A DNA stretch of 37,828 bases, from NCBI GenBank assembly GCA_947311315.1, contig CAMZKN010000124.1, forward strand, positions 1-37,828. Reading direction: 5' to 3'. The translations under genes were made by a program, and so were the position numbers. Under the pieces are notes generated by a model that saw nothing but the letters and a program-made list of their open reading frames with translations, was not told the DNA's origin and did no database searches. Numbering within the stretch: position 1 is the stretch's first letter; the number at the start of each line of letters is the position of its first letter. The DNA is from an uncultured Desulfobulbaceae bacterium (GTDB taxonomy: Bacteria; Desulfobacterota; Desulfobulbia; Desulfobulbales; Desulfocapsaceae). This document shows, piece after piece, positions 26,608 to 33,519 of the stretch.

Positions 26608-27330
26608 TCAATGTGCGTGTTCCTGAGCCTGAGAAAAATATACCACCGTCAGCAGAACAAAAACCATCGCCTGAACAACAGAAACCAATACACCAAGAAT
26701 CATAATCGGTAGTGGCGCAAAAAACGCACCGGCAAGCATAAACAGAATGGCAAGAAGAGTCTCTTTTGCCATAATATTTCCAAACAGACGAATAGAAAGT
26801 GAAATCAATCGGGCAAAGTTACTGATAATTTCAATGGGTAAAAGCAGGGGTACGAGCCACCAGATCGGTCCCATAAAGTGCTTGTAATATCTCAGGCCAT
26901 GTTCACGAATACCAATAAAATGGTGAGAGAGCCAAACGATAAGGGTAAGAGCCAGAGTGGTGTTCAGACTCGAGGTCGGTGACATAAACCCCGGAATAAG
27001 ACCAATAAGATTGGCAATAACAATGTAGAGCGCAAAAGTGGCAATCATCGGGAAGAACTTATCAGTGAGATCCCGACCCATATTGCTTACAAAAAAATCA
27101 TCCATTCCACCAATGACCAGTTCCCAGAAATTCTGTCCTTTACCGGGAACCATCTCCAGGCTACCAAGCGTCAATTTAGAAACGAAATAAAGAAACGCCA
27201 TAACAAACCAGGTGTACGTCATGTACGGTGCACACAACTGCTCCAGAAACGTATGCCCGACCGGACCATGCGGAACAGGCAGCCCCAATTTCTCAAGGAT
27301 AATTGAAATAAATAGTATCGGATGTTCCAT
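26608..27330 (-). CDS. atpB: ATP synthase F0 subunit a
   Basis: Membrane stator subunit that provides the two ion half-channels next to the c-ring. The 240 residues contain five or more hydrophobic helices. The essential arginine is R181 in the conserved NFARLISLSIRLFGNIMAKE segment, and the C-terminal helix holds the expected polar residues near QAMVFVLLTVVYFSQA. The early segment HPILFISIILEKLGLP fits the periplasmic start of the family. It lies 8 bases after atpI and 106 bases before atpE. Confidence 0.96.
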   Translation of the reverse strand: MEHPILFISIILEKLGLPVPHGPVGHTFLEQLCAPYMTYTWFVMAFLYFVSKLTLGSLEMVPGKGQNFWELVIGGMDDFFVSNMGRDLTDKFFPMIATFALYIVIANLIGLIPGFMSPTSSLNTTLALTLIVWLSHHFIGIREHGLRYYKHFMGPIWWLVPLLLPIEIISNFARLISLSIRLFGNIMAKETLLAILFMLAGAFFAPLPIMILGVLVSVVQAMVFVLLTVVYFSQAQEHAH

Positions 27331-27338
27331 AACTCCTT

Positions 27339-27761
27339 TTACCTCCTCCCACTGAAGTAATAGTGATACACCACATTCATAGACATGAACATAATCGTAA
27401 CCACTACCGTTGACAAACCCAAAATTAAGCCAAAGATATTGGCCATGCCACTTTTAATAATCAGCAGCAGGACAACACCTATAATTGCAAGACGAATCCA
27501 AAATTTAATCAGATATCCTTTCTGCCCCAGTCGGGCACTTTCCTTTTTCGCTTCGGCAAGCGGTGTCGATGTGACAGAATCTACTAGTCTTATCACATCT
27601 TTATACGACAACCAAAAGCTGACTATGGATATCACTCCCCCAATAAAAACTGAGGCTGCAAACTGCAGGGACATAAGCAGCGTAGAGACAGCAGTCATAA
27701 TTACCAGAACAGTCCAACCGACAACCTGCATCTTCTGCAGAGACAACTCATCTTCAGCCAC
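27339..27761 (-). CDS. atpI: ATP synthase subunit I (c-ring assembly factor)
   Basis: A 140-residue membrane protein with four hydrophobic segments (about residues 15-33, 36-52, 85-103 and 108-128). Together with its place between atpZ and atpB this marks AtpI, which aids c-ring assembly and, in some species, magnesium uptake. The sequence is poorly conserved in this family, so context carries much of the call. The start is GTG (27761). The gene overlaps neither neighbour; atpZ ends 8 bases before its start. Confidence 0.82.
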   Translation of the reverse strand: MAEDELSLQKMQVVGWTVLVIMTAVSTLLMSLQFAASVFIGGVISIVSFWLSYKDVIRLVDSVTSTPLAEAKKESARLGQKGYLIKFWIRLAIIGVVLLLIIKSGMANIFGLILGLSTVVVTIMFMSMNVVYHYYFSGRR

Positions 27762-27769
27762 TCGATTCT

Positions 27770-28021
27770 CTAGTCCTCATTATCTGACTTTTTTTCAGTC
27801 TTATTATTGCGCCAGATTATCTCCAGCAAAGTTTTATAACCCGCCGCAATACCAAAAGCCAGGCCGATAAACGTAAACCATGGTGCGGTACGACCGTCGA
27901 AGACTTTCTGATCCAGAAGAATTCCACCTCCCATACCAACAAGAATAGAGCCGACGAAGGTGAAACCTATATGACCGTAATTTGCCAGCAGATGAATAAA
28001 TTCACTTTTCACATCTGACAT
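27770..28021 (-). CDS. atpZ: AtpZ/AtpI-family F0 accessory membrane protein
   Basis: An 83-residue protein from the ATG at 28021 (MSDVKSEF), which has a GAGAGGTG ribosome site; the frame is open to 28048 but those codons are less likely. Two membrane helices (about 17-37 and 46-63) carry the AtpZ pattern GSILVGMGGGILLDQ and FTFIGLAFGIAAGYKTLLE, and a charged tail follows. AtpZ and AtpI act together as a cation channel or assembly pair in several bacteria. It is the first gene of the F0 operon. Confidence 0.85.
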   Translation of the reverse strand: MSDVKSEFIHLLANYGHIGFTFVGSILVGMGGGILLDQKVFDGRTAPWFTFIGLAFGIAAGYKTLLEIIWRNNKTEKKSDNED

Positions 28022-28105
28022 TCTGTTCACCTCTCTCTTCCGATGCAATTCTTCACAACTTAACCGAGTTTGGTATCATGACTCCCCCGCAAAGTCAATA
28101 AAATT

Positions 28106-29398
28106 TCACGTTTCGAGTATTTTTTTGAATGACCATTCAGTCATTTTTAAGGTCTTTTCGAGGTCATTTTCGCCAATTGCAGCCGATATAAATGCCACTT
28201 CAAACTGTGATGGTGCAAGGTATATCCCCTTTCCAAGCATCTGCCGATAATGTTTCGCATACATCGATGTATCAGCTTTCATAGCAGAATCAAAATCTGT
28301 TACAGGTTGATCGGTAAAAAAGGATGTCATTAAACTTGCAACCCTGTTCAACTCTATTTTTATTCCAATTTGTTCGGCAACGGTTTGAAGCCTTCCTGCA
28401 AACTGTGCTGCTTTGTCTTCAAGTCGATCATAAAAACCTGGAACCTGCAATAATTTAAGGGTTGCAATTCCAGCGGCCATGGCAAGAGGATTGCCGGACA
28501 ATGTACCGGCCTGGTACACCGGGCCATCCGGTGCAATACAATCCATTATTTCAGCTTTACCACCATACGCGCCGACCGGCAGTCCACCACCAATAATTTT
28601 CCCCAGACATGTCAAATCAGGTATCACATTATAATACTGCTGCGCGCCGCCATAACTCAGACGAAAACCGGTAATAACCTCGTCAAAAATAAGTACAATT
28701 CCCAATTCCTGTGTCAATTCCCTTAATTTCGTAAGAAACCCTGGACTTGGTGCCACACACCCCATATTACCGGCAACAGGCTCAACAATCACGCAAGCAA
28801 TATCAAGAGTGTCATCTCGCAAAGTCTTTTCCAGGACAGATTCGTTATTGTATGGAATAGATATAGTATTTTTTACTATATCCTCAGGAACTCCCGGGCT
28901 CCCCGGAATACCAAGAGTAATAACTCCAGATCCTGCTTTTACCAGAAAGGAGTCCGCATGCCCGTGGTAACAGCCATCAAATTTAACCACAACGTTCTTT
29001 TTGGTGTACCCCCTTGCCAGCCGGACAGCGCTCATGGTCGCCTCTGTTCCGGAGTTAACGAATCTCACTTTTTCTACAGAAGGAACCGCTTCAACAACCA
29101 TTGACGCAAGGTCTATTTCCGACGGTGTCGGCGCACCAAAACTGGTGCCATTTTTCACGGTCGCAGAAATAGCATCGACAACATCCGGATGGGAATGCCC
29201 ATGTATCATAGGCCCCCAGGAACAGACAAAATCAACATATTCATTTCCGTCTGCATCGGTAAGAGTGGCCCCCGAGGCTCTGGTAATAAACAGCGGGTCA
29301 CAACCCACCGAACGACACGCCCTGACAGGACTGTTCACACCACCGGGAATATATTTTTTTGCCTGGACAAAAAGCTTTTCTGAAAGAGGATAGGTCAT
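28106..29398 (-). CDS. hemL: Glutamate-1-semialdehyde 2,1-aminomutase
   Basis: PLP enzyme that converts glutamate-1-semialdehyde to 5-aminolevulinate in the C5 heme/tetrapyrrole route. The protein is 430 residues from the ATG at 29398 (MTYPLSEKLF), which has an AAAGGAG ribosome site; the frame is open to 29428, but those extra residues cover the ribosome site. The PLP lysine is K267 (GKIIGGGLPVGAYGG). PGGVNSPVRA, the NSGTEATMSAVRLARGYT segment, and YQAGTLSGNPLAMAAG are family signatures. It stands alone on its strand between the F0 operon and the divergent trxA. Confidence 0.96.
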   Translation of the reverse strand: MTYPLSEKLFVQAKKYIPGGVNSPVRACRSVGCDPLFITRASGATLTDADGNEYVDFVCSWGPMIHGHSHPDVVDAISATVKNGTSFGAPTPSEIDLASMVVEAVPSVEKVRFVNSGTEATMSAVRLARGYTKKNVVVKFDGCYHGHADSFLVKAGSGVITLGIPGSPGVPEDIVKNTISIPYNNESVLEKTLRDDTLDIACVIVEPVAGNMGCVAPSPGFLTKLRELTQELGIVLIFDEVITGFRLSYGGAQQYYNVIPDLTCLGKIIGGGLPVGAYGGKAEIMDCIAPDGPVYQAGTLSGNPLAMAAGIATLKLLQVPGFYDRLEDKAAQFAGRLQTVAEQIGIKIELNRVASLMTSFFTDQPVTDFDSAMKADTSMYAKHYRQMLGKGIYLAPSQFEVAFISAAIGENDLEKTLKMTEWSFKKILET

Positions 29399-29727
29399 GA
29401 AGAACTCCTTTATTTTTCGGTCGGCCACTTAAGTCGACAGTGATTCAATATGAAGTAAACACGCACAATTGCGCAAGTATCAGAGCAACTAAAAAGTAAA
29501 AGATGCAATATAGCATGGAGATTGTTTTGCTGTCAAACATCCTCCCCTTGATTTTTTAATTTTCTATGCACATTGTAAAAAAGGTTTATGGGTATCTCTA
29601 TTTCGCTTTCGACCTGTAATTTTTTTCTACTTGTCAGCCCAGTGAGCAGCAGGTAAAGTGTGGGAGAAGACTCTGTTATGTTTTAACACCCCACAAAGGG
29701 GTATGTATCATATTAAAGGAGAAGATA
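29399..29727. other. Divergent intergenic region between hemL and trxA
   Basis: 329 bases with no gene. It holds the candidate trxA promoter (29631-29659) and a small ACCCC/GGGGT hairpin in the trxA leader. No clear promoter for hemL, repeat or RNA gene was recognised. Confidence 0.45.
29631..29659 (+). promoter_or_regulatory. Candidate trxA promoter
   Basis: TTGTCA (29631-29636) and TAAAGT (29654-29659) are separated by 17 bases and lie about 68 bases before the trxA ATG. Confidence 0.5.
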
Positions 29728-30054
29728 ATGGCCAGTGATAAAGTACAGCAACTCAATGACGCAGAATTTGATACTGCTATTCAATCCGCGCAACCCACTT
29801 TGGTCGATTTCTGGGCCCCATGGTGTGGCCCCTGTAAGGCAATCGGCCCCGTCATTGAAGATCTTGCTGACGAATACGAAGGCAAACTTACCATTGCTAA
29901 AATGAATGTTGATGACAACCCTGTTACCCCTGGAAAATTTGGTATCCGTGCGATTCCAACACTCATTTTATTTAAAGACGGACAGGTAGTGGATCAGATT
30001 ACCGGCGCTGTAGGAAAATCTCAGCTGGTAGCTCTTATTGAGAAAGGCAACTAA
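29728..30054 (+). CDS. trxA: Thioredoxin
   Basis: Small cytoplasmic disulfide reductase of 108 residues. The active site WCGPC has C33 and C36, preceded by VDFWAPW. The cis-proline loop RAIPTLILFKDG and the C-terminal GAVGKSQL segment are conserved. An AAAGGAG ribosome site precedes the ATG. It lies 65 bases before trxB on the same strand, so oxidised thioredoxin and its reductase are likely made together. Confidence 0.97.
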   Translation: MASDKVQQLNDAEFDTAIQSAQPTLVDFWAPWCGPCKAIGPVIEDLADEYEGKLTIAKMNVDDNPVTPGKFGIRAIPTLILFKDGQVVDQITGAVGKSQLVALIEKGN

Positions 30055-30119
30055 TTTTTTTTACTGATATTTCTTTACGACAAAATGTTTAATTCGTTCT
30101 TTTAACCACACTGACAACC

Positions 30120-31049
30120 ATGAAAGATCATTACGAACTTATTATATTAGGTGGCGGCCCTGCTGGACTATCCGCCGGATTGTATGCGGCCCGTGCACGG
30201 CTTGACCATGTTCTCATAGAAAAGGGTGTACCTGGAGGGCAGGTTCTGCTCACCGACTGGGTAGATAACTACCCCGGGTTCCCTGAAGGATTAACCGGAT
30301 TTGACCTGGTCGAGAAAATGACACAGCATGCAAAAAGATTTGATCTCAATATCGAAACAGCATGCGTCACAAAAATCGACCTCAGTGACGAAACGTCAAA
30401 AGTACTCCAGCTCGAAGACGGAAAGAGTGTCAGCTGTGATACCCTGATTTTGTGCAATGGAGCAAGCGCCAATACACTTAATGTCCCCGGAGAGCAGGAA
30501 ATGCGTGGTAAAGGTGTTTCCTATTGCGGCACCTGCGACGCACCATTTTACAGGAATATGCACGTAGCCGTTATCGGAGGCGGAAATACTGCCATCCAGG
30601 AGGCGGAATATCTCACCAAATTTGCCAGCAAGGTTACGGTAATCCATCGCCGCGATGAGCTACGAGCCACAAAAGTTATCCAGGAAATCGCTTTTGCCAA
30701 CGACAAAATTGATTATGTCTGGAACAGTCAAGTGGTTTCCATTGAGGGCGACAACGAAGTTGAACGCCTTAACCTGATAGACAAAGACGGAAAAAAATCT
30801 GCCCTTGAGGTTCAGGGTGCCTTTATTCTCATCGGCGTTACACCCAATAAAGACGGCCTGCCCCTTGATCTACTCAAAGCCGACAAATGGGGCTTTATTC
30901 CGACGGACGTTGAAGCACGTACAGCCGTGCCGGGCGTTATGGCCGCAGGCGATATCTGCAGCAAAAGTGTACGCCAAATAGTAAATGCGGCAGGTGAAGG
31001 AGCAGTTGCAGTGCTCTCCGCCGAAGAATACCTGCAAAATAAAAAATAA
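30120..31049 (+). CDS. trxB: Thioredoxin reductase
   Basis: FAD enzyme that reduces thioredoxin with NAD(P)H. The 309 residues show GGGPAGLSAGLYAAR (FAD), GGGNTAIQEA and HRRDELRA (NADPH preference), and GDICSKSVRQIVNAAGEGAVA (FAD). The redox pair is C136 and C139 in CGTC; the common form is CATC, so the Ala-to-Gly change is mild. It follows trxA by 65 bases and precedes bamD by 63 bases. Confidence 0.96.
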   Translation: MKDHYELIILGGGPAGLSAGLYAARARLDHVLIEKGVPGGQVLLTDWVDNYPGFPEGLTGFDLVEKMTQHAKRFDLNIETACVTKIDLSDETSKVLQLEDGKSVSCDTLILCNGASANTLNVPGEQEMRGKGVSYCGTCDAPFYRNMHVAVIGGGNTAIQEAEYLTKFASKVTVIHRRDELRATKVIQEIAFANDKIDYVWNSQVVSIEGDNEVERLNLIDKDGKKSALEVQGAFILIGVTPNKDGLPLDLLKADKWGFIPTDVEARTAVPGVMAAGDICSKSVRQIVNAAGEGAVAVLSAEEYLQNKK

Positions 31050-31094
31050 TGGTGCCATGGCAAAACCTGCAACCTGTTTTTCTTTACAGCTTTT

Positions 31095-31111
31095 ACGGAG
31101 TAAGGCACTAA
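31095..31111 (+). repeat. Tail fragment of the intergenic repeat used as the bamD ribosome site
   Basis: CGGAGTAAGGCACTAAA directly before the bamD ATG matches, from GGAG on, the right end of repeat copies A (26158-26174) and C (complement near 37470-37485). It supplies the Shine-Dalgarno GGAG for bamD. Confidence 0.6.
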
Positions 31112-31112
31112 A

Positions 31113-31934
31113 ATGAAATTGTCAAATATAGCACCCTTTGCACGTTTTTTTTCCCCACTGCTGCTTCTCTTTTTTCTTTTCTCATTCACTGGGTGCAGCG
31201 AGTTAAAAAAAACCTTTAACATCACCTCAATAGATGGTGAAGGGGAACAAAGCAACTCACTGGATCTTCCTGCAAGAAATCTGGCAATGAAAGGTATGGA
31301 CGATTATTCCGTCGGCAAGTATTTTACGGCTGTCGAATTTTTTGAGGAAATACTCGACAAATATCCGTTCAGTGCAGAAGCTGTTCTAGCCGAGCTCAAA
31401 GCGGCCGATTGCAATTATCACCTTGGCCGTTATATGGAAGCACTGATGCTTTATGAAGAATTTGAAAATCGCCACCCAACCAACGAAAGTATCCCGTACG
31501 TTATGTTCCAGAAAGGAATGTGTCACTACAAACAGATCGACAGAATAGACAGGGACACAACGGGTGCAATTAAGGCCATTAGCCTTTTCAAGCAACTGTT
31601 AAAAGCCTACCCGGATACGCCGTACACTGGAGAGGCAAAGAGCAGAATAGCCGAGGCATCTGATTTCCTGGCCAACCACGAATACTTCGTTGTGGAATAT
31701 TACATAAGAACAGCAAAAATCGATCAGGCTCAGGTTCGTCTGAAGTATATGCTGGCCCATTACCCCGACGCCAAAATAACAGAACAGGCAAGGGATCTTT
31801 TAAAACAAATTGAGTCTGGTAATCCGCCAAAATCCCGACTTTTTTCATGGTTTCCGAAAATAGATCTGCCGGGATTTTCACTCTTTGGTGACGATGATGA
31901 GGCGAATAGCTCCGCCGAGGTGCTCAAACGGTAA
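31113..31934 (+). CDS. bamD: Outer membrane assembly lipoprotein BamD (TPR)
   Basis: Lipoprotein of the BAM complex that inserts outer-membrane beta-barrels, 273 residues. A lipobox FTGC gives lipidated C28 after a hydrophobic signal. Residues about 50-240 form TPR repeats with the BamD pattern (DDYSVGKYFTAVEFFEEILDKYPFSAEAVLAELKAADCNY, then YVMFQKGMCHY). The C-terminal tail is Pro/Phe-rich and ends in acidic residues. It lies 63 bases after trxB, with a good GGAG site. Its stop codon abuts that of the convergent ferredoxin gene, with no base between. Confidence 0.88.
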   Translation: MKLSNIAPFARFFSPLLLLFFLFSFTGCSELKKTFNITSIDGEGEQSNSLDLPARNLAMKGMDDYSVGKYFTAVEFFEEILDKYPFSAEAVLAELKAADCNYHLGRYMEALMLYEEFENRHPTNESIPYVMFQKGMCHYKQIDRIDRDTTGAIKAISLFKQLLKAYPDTPYTGEAKSRIAEASDFLANHEYFVVEYYIRTAKIDQAQVRLKYMLAHYPDAKITEQARDLLKQIESGNPPKSRLFSWFPKIDLPGFSLFGDDDEANSSAEVLKR

Positions 31935-32378
31935 TCAGATAAACTGTTCCGAAAGAATCCACTCATCGTTAATGGAAACTTCCATTGCCCGCACCGGGCA
32001 GATGGGTACACAAAGGCCACAGCCAGTGCACTTCTCCGCATCAAAAATGACGTTCATCTCCGGGCGCTGAAAAAAGAGCGCCTCAGATGAACACACCCCT
32101 GTGCAAGCCCCGCACTGGAAACAGTTTTCGTCGTCTCTGCGAATTCTTGCCGCCAGACGTTCTGTTTTTACCCCGAGACCACGCAGATACTCGAGACCGG
32201 AATGGACGTTCGTTTTGGTGCTCCCTTTCAACTCGATTATCATCACCCCTTCCCGCTGGAGAAGGATATCGGCCTTGATAATATTGAATTCAATATCATA
32301 CTCTTTTACAAGCCGGTATATGAATGGCTGGTCACTGGTTTCTTTTGGAAACCTTAAAATATAAATTTGAGCGTACAC
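31935..32378 (-). CDS. NIL-domain protein with two [4Fe-4S] ferredoxin motifs
   Basis: A 147-residue protein. Residues 1-78 resemble a NIL domain (the ligand-binding fold of MetN-type transporters). Residues 80-130 hold two ferredoxin motifs, C86-x2-C89-x2-C92-x3-C96 and C117-x2-C120-x2-C123-x3-C127, the second followed by P. This layout matches MA1822 of Methanosarcina and its bacterial relatives, needed with a DUF39 partner for homocysteine synthesis in anaerobes; no DUF39 gene is in this window. The start is GTG with a GAGG ribosome site. Repeat copy B begins 32 bases upstream of the start. The homocysteine role is inferred. Confidence 0.85.
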   Translation of the reverse strand: MYAQIYILRFPKETSDQPFIYRLVKEYDIEFNIIKADILLQREGVMIIELKGSTKTNVHSGLEYLRGLGVKTERLAARIRRDDENCFQCGACTGVCSSEALFFQRPEMNVIFDAEKCTGCGLCVPICPVRAMEVSINDEWILSEQFI

Positions 32379-32409
32379 ATTTTCCTCGCTATAGTATTCG
32401 AACTAAACT

Positions 32410-32480
32410 AACGCAGACAAGCTGCAAGTAAGTGCCTTGGAACATCCATCTGTTACCATAAACATCGAAAGTTTACTTTC
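32410..32480 (+). repeat. Intergenic repeat family, copy B (left part only)
   Basis: The left end contains ACGCAGACAAGCTGCA as in copy A and then AGTGCCTTGGAACATCC, aligning with both A and C for about 38 bases. The right end found in A and C is missing, and similarity fades after about 32480-32500. It lies 32 bases upstream of the ferredoxin gene. Confidence 0.62.
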
Positions 32481-32589
32481 TGTATCAGGGAATGGCAAGC
32501 AACTTTTACCCATGTGTATCGAGTCCTGGCAAAAGCTCAGCCATACATAACAACCACGCAGACCTGATGGTCAATACCTTTATAGAACC

Positions 32590-33342
32590 ATGAATGTCAC
32601 TTCATTATCATTACTTCTTACCAAAATACAAGACGGTACCTGTTCGATCCACGAGGCCCTCGATCAACTCCAGGGATTTCCTGAAGAATCAATACCGGGT
32701 GCCTGCATTGACCACCAACGCCAGCTCCGCACAGGTATTCCTGAAGTTATTTTAGGAGCCTCCAAGACTGTCGAACAGATATGCACCATAGCAAAAGCTT
32801 TGTTTAAAAAAGGCGGTCCCGTCATTGTCACAAAAGTAGACCCGGAAAAAGGCAGACAGATCCAGAAAAACATTCCCGACTTGCTGTTCAATTCTGAGGC
32901 CCGGATGCTCACCAGCACACAATCACCGCAAAACAACACACAATACAGGGGCACAACAGTTATTGTCTGTGCCGGTACTTCGGATATCCCCATTGCAGAA
33001 GAGGCACGACTTACCCTCGAGACTCTTGGCCATTCAGTGGAAACACTCTACGACATCGGTGTTGCAGGTCTACATCGCCTGCTCAGCCGTCAAAAGATTT
33101 TACACCAGGCTGCGGTCATTATAGTTGTTGCCGGCATGGAGGGAGCACTTCCCAGTGTAGTTGGAGGCCTGGTAAAATGCCCTGTTATTGCGGTTCCAAC
33201 GTCTATTGGCTATGGCACAAGTTTTGGCGGTGTTACTGCTCTTCTTGGCATGCTGAACAGTTGCGTTCCAGGAATCGGCGTTGTAAACATTGACAACGGC
33301 TTTGGTGCAGCCTGTCTTGCCGATGCTATTAATCGCAGATAA
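32590..33342 (+). CDS. larB: LarB-type pyridinium-3,5-biscarboxylate mononucleotide synthase
   Basis: Carboxylates and hydrolyses nicotinic acid adenine dinucleotide in the first step of the nickel-pincer nucleotide cofactor pathway used by lactate racemase and other LarA-type enzymes. The 250 residues show the PurE-like C-terminal domain: CAGTSDIPIAEEARLTLE, VVAGMEGALPSVVGGLV, AVPTSIGYGTSFGGVTALLGMLNSC and NIDNGFGAA. No larC, larE or larA is in this window, so the rest of the pathway must lie elsewhere. No strong ribosome site precedes the ATG. It lies 114 bases before the extended secDF frame. Confidence 0.9.
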   Translation: MNVTSLSLLLTKIQDGTCSIHEALDQLQGFPEESIPGACIDHQRQLRTGIPEVILGASKTVEQICTIAKALFKKGGPVIVTKVDPEKGRQIQKNIPDLLFNSEARMLTSTQSPQNNTQYRGTTVIVCAGTSDIPIAEEARLTLETLGHSVETLYDIGVAGLHRLLSRQKILHQAAVIIVVAGMEGALPSVVGGLVKCPVIAVPTSIGYGTSFGGVTALLGMLNSCVPGIGVVNIDNGFGAACLADAINRR

Positions 33343-33398
33343 ATCCTCCTTACTATGAATGCTCTACCATCTATTTTTCAATTAAATGACACCGTAGC

Positions 33399-33426
33399 TT
33401 GCAAGATTCAGGCTTTGCGTTATAAT
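33399..33426 (+). promoter_or_regulatory. Candidate secDF promoter
   Basis: TTGCAA (33399-33404) and a perfect TATAAT (33421-33426) are 16 bases apart, between larB and secDF. Confidence 0.6.
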
Positions 33427-33519
33427 CGCAGGATTTGACATAAAACATAACGTACGTTGAAATTTTTTCACCAGGTTCCACCCTGGCAGTTTTTTTCTCC
33501 AAATCCATCGGGACTCTTC

